Under the pieces are notes generated by a model. That model saw only the letters and a list, made by a program, of their open reading frames with translations. It was not told the origin of the DNA and did not search any database. 64,000 nt of DNA from Flavobacteriales bacterium. GTDB taxonomy: Bacteria > Bacteroidota > Bacteroidia > NS11-12g > UBA9320. Location of the stretch: contig JACJZT010000005.1 in NCBI GenBank assembly GCA_020635455.1, forward strand, positions 1 to 64,000. Direction: 5' to 3'. The position numbers and the translations under genes are program-made. Below are positions 46,010 to 55,225 of this stretch, piece by piece; position 1 is the first letter of the stretch, and each line of letters starts with the position of its first letter.

Positions 46010-46735
46010 TTAGTTTCTCAGAACAAAATTCTGACCCAGATAAACTTTTCTCACGATCTCATCATCGGCAAGTTCCTGTGCTGTACCAGCTTTCAGGATT
46101 TTTCCTTCAAACAGAAGATAAGCCCGATCCGTAATGCTCAGGGTTTCATGAACATTGTGATCGGTGATCAAAACACCGATGTTTTTTTCAACCAGTTTAC
46201 TTACAATAGACTGTATGTCTTCAACCGCTATGGGATCCACACCGGCAAATGGCTCATCCAATAATATGAATTTAGGGTTGACTGCCAGTGCGCGAGCGAT
46301 CTCTGTTCTTCGTCTTTCTCCGCCTGAAAGAACAGATCCTTTGTTCTTTCTGACCTTTCCAAGGGAAAATTCCTCGATCAGTTTTTCAAGTTCCGCTAAT
46401 TGGTCTTTTTTAGAAAGTTTGGTCATTTCAAGAATGGCCATGATGTTCTCTTCAACCGTTAGGTCGCGGAAGACAGATGCTTCCTGAGGCAGGTAACCAA
46501 TGCCATATTGCGCTCTTTTATACATTGGCATTTTGGTGAGTTCTATGTTATCCAGAAAGATCCTCCCCTCGTCTGCCTTTATCAATCCGACAACCATATA
46601 AAAGGTTGTGGTTTTTCCGGCTCCGTTTGGTCCGAGTAAACCCACGATCTCTCCTTGTTCAACCTGAATGCTGACATCGTTGACCACCTTTCGGGATTTA
46701 TATTGTTTCACCAGATTATCAGCCTTTAAGATCAT
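46010..46735 (-). CDS. lptB: LPS export ABC transporter ATP-binding protein LptB
   Basis: 241 residues, typical length. It is the ATPase of the LptB2FGC complex that extracts lipopolysaccharide from the inner membrane. Motifs in order: Walker A GPNGAGKTTT, Q-loop GIGYLPQEASVF (the YLPQEAS string is characteristic of LptB), signature LSGGERRR, Walker B FILLDEPFAGVDP and switch His in LITDHN. The C-terminal part (ADDEIVRKVYLGQNF) also matches LptB. LptF, LptG and LptC are not nearby. Single gene on the minus strand; a plus-strand promoter for the next gene lies in the 105-base gap upstream. Confidence 0.95.
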   Translation of the reverse strand: MILKADNLVKQYKSRKVVNDVSIQVEQGEIVGLLGPNGAGKTTTFYMVVGLIKADEGRIFLDNIELTKMPMYKRAQYGIGYLPQEASVFRDLTVEENIMAILEMTKLSKKDQLAELEKLIEEFSLGKVRKNKGSVLSGGERRRTEIARALAVNPKFILLDEPFAGVDPIAVEDIQSIVSKLVEKNIGVLITDHNVHETLSITDRAYLLFEGKILKAGTAQELADDEIVRKVYLGQNFVLRN

Positions 46736-46790
46736 GACAATTTAATAGACACAAAAATAAGGCTCATATTGAAATAAAGGGGCTTTTGTT

Positions 46791-46821
46791 TTGTTTTATT
46801 TTAAAAATCTGACTACGTTTG
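46791..46821 (+). promoter_or_regulatory. Bacteroidota-type promoter for the PorT-like barrel gene
   Basis: TTG at 46791-46793 and TACGTTTG (TAnnTTTG) at 46814-46821 are spaced by 20 bases, as in the -33/-7 promoters of Bacteroidota. The start codon is at 46841. Confidence 0.6.
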
Positions 46822-46840
46822 TAAACTTGATAAAAAACTA

Positions 46841-47608
46841 ATGATCAGATTCATGAAAAGAAAACTAGTTGTATTTACGGTCTTTCTACTTGCGACATTA
46901 ATGACAAATGCACAGCTTTATCTGGGTGCCAAAGTAGGTCTGAATTTTGCAAACCTTTCCACATCGGTTGCCAACACAGCTTATAATAAAAAAATCGGTA
47001 TCAATGGAGGCGGAACCTTAAAATTTAATTTCAATAACACCTTTGGTGCTCAAATGGATGTGTTGTTCTCTCAAATGGGTTCGAATGCAAAATCGGTAAA
47101 TGTGGTTGACAATGGTGATGGTACTACCTCAACTACCACAACAGAAGAACTGCATGATTACACCTATGTTCAGATCCCGGTGTTTGCAAATCTCGAAATT
47201 CCCATCAAATCTGAAAACCTGATACCATATCGAATTACACATTCTGCTGTTTCAATTCATTTCATGGGAGGATTTTATTTTGGATATAACATTGGAAACT
47301 CAGTGGAAACAAGCCAAAAAACAGCAACCACCGATGGTTTGGGAAACACGTCCATAACCGTTGCTCCTAAAACCACTTTAGCCGGAGATCTCTTTTTTAA
47401 CCCTATAGATCTGGGAATTGCTGCGGCAGCAGGGGTTTCTTTCCGATTAAGCCCAAAAGGGCGCCTGACCGTTGACGGTCGATACTTAATGGGTATTTTC
47501 AGAAATTCTACCAATTTATTTGCTCCGGATGCATTTAATAGAGCCGTTCAGGTTCAGCTGGGATATATTCATCGTATCTCAAGGCTGAGAAGATGGCAGA
47601 TTGAGTAA
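46841..47608 (+). CDS. PorT-like outer membrane beta-barrel protein
   Basis: 255 residues from the ATG at 46841; the in-frame ATG at 46853 gives the cleaner signal peptide MKRKLVVFTVFLLATLMTNAQ and is a good alternative start. After the signal, LYLGAKVGLNFANLST is the typical first strand of the PorT-family outer membrane barrel domain, followed by alternating strands (FGAQMDVLFSQMG, YVQIPVFANLEI, FMGGFYFGYNIG, GVSFRLSPKGRLTVDGRYLMGI) and a final VQLGYIHRI strand. Role unknown. It has its own promoter and is followed by a clear terminator. Confidence 0.82.
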   Translation: MIRFMKRKLVVFTVFLLATLMTNAQLYLGAKVGLNFANLSTSVANTAYNKKIGINGGGTLKFNFNNTFGAQMDVLFSQMGSNAKSVNVVDNGDGTTSTTTTEELHDYTYVQIPVFANLEIPIKSENLIPYRITHSAVSIHFMGGFYFGYNIGNSVETSQKTATTDGLGNTSITVAPKTTLAGDLFFNPIDLGIAAAAGVSFRLSPKGRLTVDGRYLMGIFRNSTNLFAPDAFNRAVQVQLGYIHRISRLRRWQIE

Positions 47609-47635
47609 TATTCTTCAGTGCTCATAAAAGATGTT

Positions 47636-47670
47636 AAAGCCCTTTGGAAACGAAGGGTTTTTTGTTTTTA
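47636..47670 (+). terminator. Intrinsic terminator after the PorT-like gene
   Basis: Arms AAAGCCCTT (47636-47644) and AAGGGTTTT (47653-47661) with an 8-base loop pair with one G-T wobble and run into TTTTTTGTTTTT. It lies 28 bases after the stop codon. Confidence 0.8.
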
Positions 47671-47715
47671 TCCAATTGGCGTCGCAGATAAAGGAAATGT
47701 TGTTTCCAGTATTTT

Positions 47716-47742
47716 CGCGCGGCAGCCTTTGGCTGCCGCGCG
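47716..47742. other. Very GC-rich perfect hairpin
   Basis: Left arm CGCGCGGCAGCC and right arm GGCTGCCGCGCG are exact complements (12 bp) around a TTT loop. It stands alone in an AT-rich non-coding stretch and has no T-run, so a terminator is unlikely. It may be a member of a dispersed intergenic hairpin family. Confidence 0.75.
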
Positions 47743-48209
47743 TATCAGCACAATAAAAAATACTTCATCATATTAAGGGGTACGTTGTCTATCCTTACAA
47801 AGCGGATTTGAGTTTACTTCGATCAGGGCTTTTAGCCCTATTACCCGACCTTTTTTTTTTCTTCTTGAAAAAACGTGAGCAAAAAATTATTCACCTGTTT
47901 ATGCTTATTTCAATGGCATTCATGAATGCAATGCATTTCAAGCAAAAAAAAAGACTCATAAAATGCATGAAAACATTGCAAGGTTTTAAATGAATTTCAA
48001 AATATTCTTGCATTATCAAAACGGCATTTTAGGCTATAAAGTGGTATTAAATAATGGATTAAGTGTTTTATGAGGTACGACTAAATAAACCGACTACCCT
48101 CAAAACGTCACCATCACAACTTCAAAGGACTAAAATTGCCCTTATATAAACCCGGGAGGCTTGAATCAAAAAATTCTGCTGCCTGCATCCTGCAAACCAA
48201 AAATTGATA
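47743..48209. other. Non-coding stretch with small hairpin and poly-T
   Basis: No gene I can support. It holds a hairpin AGGGCTTTTAGCCCT at 47825-47839 followed after 11 bases by ten T residues (47851-47860), possibly a weak plus-strand terminator, then AT-rich sequence with repeated ATGCAT-like words near 47930-47970. The 61-codon open frame from 47808 is low complexity and looks accidental. Confidence 0.5.
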
Positions 48210-51200
48210 TTACCTGAATTCCCATTTCCGTTTCGGTGTAAAAGCTGCCTTGTCGGGATAAAACATCAGTGCTGCCCTTGCAGGTCCGGTATAAAAGGTG
48301 CCTGAAAATTTCGGGACCAACTTTACAGTGAACGTATGGTGCCCGAATGGCAACTCATCACAATAGATCAATACCCGGTCGGTTTGGTATTCCCTGTGCT
48401 TTTCATAAGAGCTTTCGTTTTGTAATTTCAATCCGTAACTACAAGCTGCAGGAATCGGTATGTCGATGATGGCATTATACTGATTGCGTTTGGCAAAAAC
48501 ATCTACTTTGATCTCGAAAGGCTCTCCAACTTTTACACTGAAAGAATTTTTCTGATCCGTTTTCAATTCTATATTGAATTGAGTTTCGTCCGTTTCCGGA
48601 TTGTATGTCCTGAATTTTCGGTTGGCCGCAAGAAACACTTTCGATCCTTTATGATCAAATTTCATTTCCTCACCGGGTTTCAGATGAACCCGCACCGGCA
48701 ACTGAGCCGGTGGAATGTCTTCCTCATTTAACGTAACCCTGGGTTTGTAATCCCTCGTTAGATCGCTATCATTTTGAGATTCACCAACCATGGCCAATGC
48801 GGCTTTGATCAAGTTGTTGGGTGTTGAAACGCATTCGGTAGATAAGAAATCAACCAGTGCTTTTCGTCTTTCAGGGTAGAGGTTAAGTCGACTTAAAAGC
48901 TGCCATGCCTTATAGGTATTGGCAGCATCATCGGTTATTGGCGCCATTTTCCAGTTCCAGGTTCCGGATACTTTCAGATTTCCTTCAGGAGTAACTTCCA
49001 GCATTTCATTGAGCTCACCAACTGGAATTCTTTTTCCGGTCATTTGTAAAATATCCCAGTATACCAATAATTCGCTTCTGTCGATGTTGTCGGGCTTTAT
49101 TTGATCGATGTATTTTTGAGTCGTTGCCACCTTGCCAATTTTCACCAAAAAATGAATGTATTCAAGACTTTCGTGTCTGCTTACAGTTCTCAGTTGGCCT
49201 TCCATGGCTTTAGACATATTAAGCCATAAATTATTCTTAAAGCCCATCTGATGCGCATCGTACATTACTTCAGCCACATAGCTGCTTACAAAAAAGGAAT
49301 ATTTTCCACCTTTGAAACATGAAAACCAGTTTCCTTGTGATGACTTACTCAATTGGCCAACGGTCTTCTTAATTTCCCTGTCTTGCGTAAAATCCAGTCC
49401 AAGAATTTTACTTACTTCCTTTTTAATTAAAAGAGCTTTTAAGTAAATGGCTAAATTGTAGTTGTCAAAAGCTTCGTATTTTTCAATATCTGTCAATAAT
49501 TCCTGAACCAAAGCTAATTTCTTGTTATACACCACAATGTCCATACCTATATCGGTTTCCAGGGCTTTAAAGATATATCCTGTGTCCTTATTCACTTCCG
49601 TAAACATGCTTTTACCTGTAATTACCGTTGCAGACTTTACAGGTAATTTTCTCAACTCTGCATCTCTGTAGCCTGTAGAAATTTCAAACCCGGTACTGAT
49701 CTTTAAGGTATCCCCAAATTCTGTTGCCTTAACAAGAAAATTATCGTTGTAATAATCTTTTACTTCAATAGAATTCTTCTTTTCTGTCTGACCATTTCTA
49801 AGGAAAAAATTTCCTGTTTGTGTTTTACCGGTATAATTAACAACTCTTCCGTATGCATCTAATTCATCACCTTCCGTTAAAAACAAAGGAACTGCAAGTG
49901 AGGCTGTCAGAGGTTTATAGCTTTTAACCAAGCTTTCTCCCAATCCTGAATACCTTTTTTTACCCATAGCAGGAACATAGGTAACCCAGCTTGTGTTGTT
50001 ATCGGGGTATCGAACCGTAAAACCGGTCATACCATTTCGGTTGGTGTATAAATTCGGTATCCAGTAAGCATAGTCCCTGAAATTTTGCCTGGTTCTTCCT
50101 GCATTTTCGTCGGAGGCCATTTTTTTCATTCTTTCTTCTTCTTCTCTTTTCATTTCATCGGTCATGGGTACCTCACCGTCACCAAATTTCCACTGGTAAC
50201 TATTTTTATCGTAATTGACCAACTCCTTGTTTTGTTCATCTTTTTTAAACTTGCCTCGCCCATCCAAGCCATCAATGGACCTTTGAGGTAGTTTTAATAT
50301 TTCCTTGCTTTTTAAGGATTTGCGATTGCTGCTAATGGTCACCGACTCCATGGTCATCACGTCGGCATTCGACAATCTTATATTCGCAGGCGCGTAACTA
50401 TTGGACTCAATATAATCGGATCTCCCTCCCATGAATGAATTTGTTCCTACCGACATCGTATTATCTGCTTCGGAATACACGATGTTATTGTATTTCAGGT
50501 TGGCGTAAGGAACCAGCTGAGCCTGCAACAAATAATAAACGCCCTCCCGCAGGGTCACTTCATAATGAAGCCAGTAATGATACTTGTCACCTTTTATCTT
50601 AAGCATGTATTTACCGGGTAAAAGGTTGTCCATAAAAAACCTGCCTTCAGCATTCGAAATCGCACCTTTCACAAAGTACCCGTCTCTTTCCAGTACAACA
50701 AATGCATTTGCAACCGGGTATTTGATGTTGGGTCCGATCACGGTACCTTCAATGCTCAAACCGTTTCCGGGATGAGTCAGGGGCACAATAAACAAACCTT
50801 TGTTTACACTGGGTGTATCAAGCCATTGGGTATAGGGATCTTTTGTAAGATTCTTAACGAGCCGGTCGTATAACAAATGCTCTCTTCGGCTGAGCTTTCT
50901 AAATTCATTCGCTTTAATGTTTATGAATAAATTTGTGTTTTGAATCAGTTTCATTGGTTTAACGATCCACTCGCTATCGTTTATTTCCACCAAAAGGGTG
51001 TAAACATCGGTTTGAGAAGAAGGCGAATAGGTCAGTAAACTTCTTCGGGCGATCAAACCTACCTCATTATATCTGTTGTTGAACGTGTTTCGGTTTTCAA
51101 GGTAGGAATATACCGAGTCAGAATTGTTAATTAACCATATCCGCTTAGGTTGATAGTGATTGGGAACATAAATATGAAGCTGGCTGAATCTTTTGTTGTT

Positions 51201-54197
51201 AGATCGTTCGGGTGAATAATTTTTGTATGCATACTCTTTCAATTGATACTGCTGTTGAGGCCTGCTGTATTTTTGTTCAGGGACATATTTCCTCGTAGTA
51301 TCCTTAGGAGGAGTATAATAAGGGTCCCACCAAAAGGTGTTGAAAAGGATATTTCCGATATAATTCCTTTGAAAAAACCTCGCATAATTTGGCCAGTCCG
51401 GATGATTTTCTGAAACCTGATCGGTTTTGGTCATGCTTTCGGTTGAACCGGGATTAAACTTTAATAAGTGAGCAAAATTGTGTTTGTAAAACAATTCAAC
51501 CTCATCGCCAGGGTTCACCGGTCCAAACAAATAAAAAACCTGGGCAGAGTTTTGATTTCTCATCTTTCTTCCGGGGTTGTAAAGGTCGGTTTTGAGCGTA
51601 ACCCCATTGAGATGCTGATTAATGGCACCACCATTTATCAGTCCGTATACAAGGCTGTCATTAACTTTAAAGATCAATGTATCGCTTAAATATCGATCGT
51701 ACCTGAAAACCAGTATGTGCTGCATTAACATTTTTTGTTCTTCTTCCGAATACATTCCGGCCGGCATCGAATCTCCCTGATTGTATGCTTGCAAGGAGTC
51801 CGTGTTTATCGAAATAAAATTCTTGAAACCTGCTTTTACTTCCAAATTGTTTAATTCATAGATCCGGTCGAACGTTCGCAATCTGATCGAGTAAACCCCC
51901 GGTTTCATCCTAATCACCTTTGGCTTAGGAGTACCAAGGTCTGTATATAAAAGACTTTCACCCTTTTTAATGTACACAATATTGATCCTTGCTCCTTTTC
52001 CATAACCCATAAATTCAACTTCGGTTGTTTTGAAAGGGGTTGTATCGTACATAACCGTATAACCTGCTTTCGGATAAACCAGCTTAAATTTTTCATTCTC
52101 GGTTAAATAAAAAGCTGATAATTGCCATTTGCATAAAGCTGAATTGTAATTCGATCTGATATCGTATAGTGGGTATTTGAGTATAGGCAATGGTTTTTGA
52201 GGTTTAACCAGACCCATATAAGGTATATCAGGCCTTACAATCCCGGGCATTTGATTGTTAACCGCATAAGCTGCGAGATTTACTTTTTTTGCAGGTTTGC
52301 CGTATGCATTCTTAACCTGTATTTCTATTGGGACCTCCTGTCCCGGATAAACGATAGAAGGTTGAAGAATTTGCACGTCAAGAGCTTTTTCTGCGAGGTA
52401 AAAGCTCTTGCTGTAAAATCTGGGATTGAGAACCTCACCTTCCAAAATTCCATACTGCAGATGATATGATTTTGAAGATTTATCTTTTCTTTTATAACTG
52501 AGTGAAACTCCCATGCCTTTGTATACAAGTTCGTTATTTGCATAGATCCTGTAAAAGACCGGAATATCGAATTTTGAACTGAAATTTATAGATACAGAAT
52601 CATGGCTTCGCTTTCCCCATACTTCCGGCAATTGTGTTTGTCTGTAAAATGTACCGGTTAAGGTGTCGCCCTTAAATATCTTAGCCATGTAAACGTTTGG
52701 AGGCAAATAAAGTTTAAGTGGTGTGTATATGGCGGAGTCGGCGATCAGGTCGTTCTTGCTGTATATTTTGACATTCATTTTCCGCCTTACACTTTTCATA
52801 TTATACAACCTCTCTACCTTTAATGTATTTTCGTTCAACTCAGCTATTTGCCTATCACGAGTGGTTTGATACATAAAATACACCCCTTTCGAACGAGTTT
52901 CGTTATCGGAGGTTAATAAACTAATGCTTGCTAAAAATTGTCCGTCGAGGGGTATGAATACCGAATCGGGGATCTCAATGACGGTAAGCCCGGAAGGGTC
53001 TGTTTGCACTATGGTATGAAACCAATCCTGAAACTTATCGTATGAGATCACCAACGAGTCGCTGTCGGCATAGTTCAGGTTCTGCAGAGTGAGCTTAAGG
53101 GTAATTTTACCGTCCATTACCGGCAAGCCGTTGGCATTGGTTGCTTTAACATAGATCTTTATTCCTTCGCCAGGTGTAACCAGTTGCTTGCCTGCCGTAA
53201 CATTCAATTCAAGGTCTTTAAGGTCGTAATTCTGGTAACGGACCAACAGCGACTTTACCAATATCTTCTTTCGGTTCTGAATACTAAGAGTAAGATCTCT
53301 GTCGAGGATCAAACTGTCTTCCAGTACAAAATAACCATTATAGGCGCCGCGATATTTACCGGGTTTTAAACTTAATTTTTGCTTGTAAACATTGTTGTTT
53401 TGAGTAAGGTAAACCGTCATTCTTTCCTTTATTGGTTTTCCTTTGTGATTCACAAGAAAGCTCTTGAAAAATAAGGTGTCCCAAGGTTTATAAGCCGGCT
53501 TGTTCGAAATAAGGTAACCTCTGTAATTTATTTTCTCGTACCTGAATTTATCCTTTGGGGGCTTCTGGTTCACGGTTTTTGTTTGATGCCCGCTTAGATT
53601 CTTAACGGTAAATACACCGTTTTTCTCAATACGAAGCAAGCCGTTTATGTATTTGTTCGAGATCTTATACCCACCGATGCTGCTGTCGAACGAACATTGC
53701 TGTTTGTCAAGGGTAACCCCTGCATCGTATATGGGTAAACCTGAGGTATCCTGAACAAACACAAAAGTTTCGTATCCGATGTTGATCACCGAAGAGGTAA
53801 AAAGCGGATTTTCAATTAACCGGTATTTAACGGTGAACAAACTGTTAACATTAACTTCCAGGAAATATCCGTTCATGTTTATATCCCAAACGTTAAACCG
53901 GTTTTGAAGCCTTTGATATTTTTCACGGTTACAGAAAGGTTTGATCAGATAATCCTCTTCCTGATACCTTCGTAGCGGAATAATGCTGTCTTTACTTATC
54001 TTTCCAACCAGTTGAGTATATAAAAAAGCAGAATCGATCTTTTCCGGATGATTTGCCAGAAACTCAACTTGCCCGGGAGTGAGTTTGTACAACAACATAT
54101 AATTGCCAAAATATTTGGGGTCGTATAATTTCTGACCATAGACAAGACCGGTGAACGTAAAAGTAAATAGCAGGATCAATCTGAAGGATTTAATCAT
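48210..54197 (-). CDS. Very large alpha-2-macroglobulin-like secreted protein
   Basis: 1995 residues from the ATG at 54197, which starts a signal peptide (MIKSFRLILLFTFTFTGLVYGQ); the open frame extends 19 codons further up without one. The first 1000 residues are repeated beta-sandwich (MG-type) segments, e.g. YLISNKPAYKPWDTLFFKSFLVNHKGKP at about 250, an MG2-like signature. A carboxypeptidase regulatory-like domain lies near 1140-1200 (SIEGTVIGPN ... AEGRFFMDNLLPGKY). The A2M core domain is near 1376-1420 (WIPNLYTNRNGMTGFTVRYPDNNTSW), followed by an all-helical TED-like region. No CxEQ thioester is present. Bacterial relatives trap proteases or help assemble surface structures. Single gene, own strand unit with cvfB upstream. 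Confidence 0.82.
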   Translation of the reverse strand: MIKSFRLILLFTFTFTGLVYGQKLYDPKYFGNYMLLYKLTPGQVEFLANHPEKIDSAFLYTQLVGKISKDSIIPLRRYQEEDYLIKPFCNREKYQRLQNRFNVWDINMNGYFLEVNVNSLFTVKYRLIENPLFTSSVINIGYETFVFVQDTSGLPIYDAGVTLDKQQCSFDSSIGGYKISNKYINGLLRIEKNGVFTVKNLSGHQTKTVNQKPPKDKFRYEKINYRGYLISNKPAYKPWDTLFFKSFLVNHKGKPIKERMTVYLTQNNNVYKQKLSLKPGKYRGAYNGYFVLEDSLILDRDLTLSIQNRKKILVKSLLVRYQNYDLKDLELNVTAGKQLVTPGEGIKIYVKATNANGLPVMDGKITLKLTLQNLNYADSDSLVISYDKFQDWFHTIVQTDPSGLTVIEIPDSVFIPLDGQFLASISLLTSDNETRSKGVYFMYQTTRDRQIAELNENTLKVERLYNMKSVRRKMNVKIYSKNDLIADSAIYTPLKLYLPPNVYMAKIFKGDTLTGTFYRQTQLPEVWGKRSHDSVSINFSSKFDIPVFYRIYANNELVYKGMGVSLSYKRKDKSSKSYHLQYGILEGEVLNPRFYSKSFYLAEKALDVQILQPSIVYPGQEVPIEIQVKNAYGKPAKKVNLAAYAVNNQMPGIVRPDIPYMGLVKPQKPLPILKYPLYDIRSNYNSALCKWQLSAFYLTENEKFKLVYPKAGYTVMYDTTPFKTTEVEFMGYGKGARINIVYIKKGESLLYTDLGTPKPKVIRMKPGVYSIRLRTFDRIYELNNLEVKAGFKNFISINTDSLQAYNQGDSMPAGMYSEEEQKMLMQHILVFRYDRYLSDTLIFKVNDSLVYGLINGGAINQHLNGVTLKTDLYNPGRKMRNQNSAQVFYLFGPVNPGDEVELFYKHNFAHLLKFNPGSTESMTKTDQVSENHPDWPNYARFFQRNYIGNILFNTFWWDPYYTPPKDTTRKYVPEQKYSRPQQQYQLKEYAYKNYSPERSNNKRFSQLHIYVPNHYQPKRIWLINNSDSVYSYLENRNTFNNRYNEVGLIARRSLLTYSPSSQTDVYTLLVEINDSEWIVKPMKLIQNTNLFINIKANEFRKLSRREHLLYDRLVKNLTKDPYTQWLDTPSVNKGLFIVPLTHPGNGLSIEGTVIGPNIKYPVANAFVVLERDGYFVKGAISNAEGRFFMDNLLPGKYMLKIKGDKYHYWLHYEVTLREGVYYLLQAQLVPYANLKYNNIVYSEADNTMSVGTNSFMGGRSDYIESNSYAPANIRLSNADVMTMESVTISSNRKSLKSKEILKLPQRSIDGLDGRGKFKKDEQNKELVNYDKNSYQWKFGDGEVPMTDEMKREEEERMKKMASDENAGRTRQNFRDYAYWIPNLYTNRNGMTGFTVRYPDNNTSWVTYVPAMGKKRYSGLGESLVKSYKPLTASLAVPLFLTEGDELDAYGRVVNYTGKTQTGNFFLRNGQTEKKNSIEVKDYYNDNFLVKATEFGDTLKISTGFEISTGYRDAELRKLPVKSATVITGKSMFTEVNKDTGYIFKALETDIGMDIVVYNKKLALVQELLTDIEKYEAFDNYNLAIYLKALLIKKEVSKILGLDFTQDREIKKTVGQLSKSSQGNWFSCFKGGKYSFFVSSYVAEVMYDAHQMGFKNNLWLNMSKAMEGQLRTVSRHESLEYIHFLVKIGKVATTQKYIDQIKPDNIDRSELLVYWDILQMTGKRIPVGELNEMLEVTPEGNLKVSGTWNWKMAPITDDAANTYKAWQLLSRLNLYPERRKALVDFLSTECVSTPNNLIKAALAMVGESQNDSDLTRDYKPRVTLNEEDIPPAQLPVRVHLKPGEEMKFDHKGSKVFLAANRKFRTYNPETDETQFNIELKTDQKNSFSVKVGEPFEIKVDVFAKRNQYNAIIDIPIPAACSYGLKLQNESSYEKHREYQTDRVLIYCDELPFGHHTFTVKLVPKFSGTFYTGPARAALMFYPDKAAFTPKRKWEFR

Positions 54198-54300
54198 ACT
54201 TTCGAATATACCTATATAGCGCCTTTTGGTAAAATTAAATGAGTAAATGGGCAATCTGAATGAGTGAATGGTTATAGATTAAGATAAAATTTAAACGTAC

Positions 54301-55143
54301 TTAAGGAGAAGTTAATCTTATCCCATTCGGCTCAAAAACGATCTTACGGTCTTTATACAAGGCACCCAGTGCTTTTTTGAAGGTCTTCTTGCTCAATCCA
54401 AGTTCGGTGTTGATCTGCTCTGATGAGCTTTTATCATTTAGTGGTAAAAAGCCGTTGTTTTTCTTTAATCGGTCAAGAATACTCACAGAGATCGGGTCAA
54501 TGCTTTCATATCCGGGTTTTTGCAATACCAGATCTATTTTACCATCTTCCTTTAATTTACGTACATAGGCAAGCATCTCACCTCCGTATTCAAGCTTTTT
54601 GAAAACATCACTAAAATGTATCACGCCCATGTGTTTCTGATTAATAATGGCTTTATAACCTATATCCGTTTTTTGGTAAACCAGAATGGTAACGGCTTCA
54701 CCGTTCTCATATACCGGCTTTTCTTCCGATAAGAATTTTTCAATCCTGGTTGAAGCCACCATCCGGTGAGAGACCTGATCCAAATAAACATAAACCACAT
54801 AATAACTGCCCTCTTTCATATCCATTTTCTGTTCTCTGAACGGAACAAAAAGATCCTTCGGCAATCCCCAGTCCAGGAATGCACCACTTTGTGAAACTGA
54901 AACTGCTTTTAAACTTGCAAATTCTCCGGCAAGAGCGTAGGGAATGATGCTCGTCGCAATGATACGGTCTTCTGAATCAAAATAAATAAAAGCCTCTATC
55001 GTATCACCGGGTTTTGTATTCTCCGGTACATACTGCTTAGGCATTAAGATCTCACCCATGTCCAATCCGTCGAGATAAATACCGAAATCAAGCTGCTTGA
55101 TAACTTCGAGTCGATTAATTTTTCCTACGGCTAGCTTCTCCAT
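54301..55143 (-). CDS. cvfB: CvfB-family S1 RNA-binding protein
   Basis: 280 residues. The family (Bacillus YitL, Staphylococcus CvfB) has three S1-like domains followed by a winged helix and binds RNA; in Staphylococcus it affects virulence gene expression. Here the N-terminal LDFGIYLDGLDMGEILMPKQYVP, the second SVSQSGAFLDWGLPKDLFVPFREQ, the third GYKAIINQKHMGVIHFSDVF and the C-terminal winged helix (SSSEQINTELGLSKKTFKKALGALYKDRKI) are all visible. Cytosolic. It sits between the alpha/beta hydrolase and the macroglobulin-like gene on the same strand, about 80-100 bases from each, so co-transcription is possible but not proven. Confidence 0.88.
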   Translation of the reverse strand: MEKLAVGKINRLEVIKQLDFGIYLDGLDMGEILMPKQYVPENTKPGDTIEAFIYFDSEDRIIATSIIPYALAGEFASLKAVSVSQSGAFLDWGLPKDLFVPFREQKMDMKEGSYYVVYVYLDQVSHRMVASTRIEKFLSEEKPVYENGEAVTILVYQKTDIGYKAIINQKHMGVIHFSDVFKKLEYGGEMLAYVRKLKEDGKIDLVLQKPGYESIDPISVSILDRLKKNNGFLPLNDKSSSEQINTELGLSKKTFKKALGALYKDRKIVFEPNGIRLTSP

Positions 55144-55225
55144 GTTTTATTGTTAGGTGGCAAAATTAGTTTAAACTTTCACCCTTACATACCCTCTTTT
55201 TGGTCATTCTTTAATGTATCTAAGG

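Noticed and set aside
47808..47993. 61-codon plus-strand frame
   Set aside because: Low-complexity Phe and Lys runs from poly-T and poly-A tracts, no homology pattern, overlaps a hairpin.
48210..54197. TonB-dependent receptor because of the carboxypeptidase regulatory-like domain
   Set aside because: No plug or barrel follows; the downstream sequence is an A2M core and helical domain.
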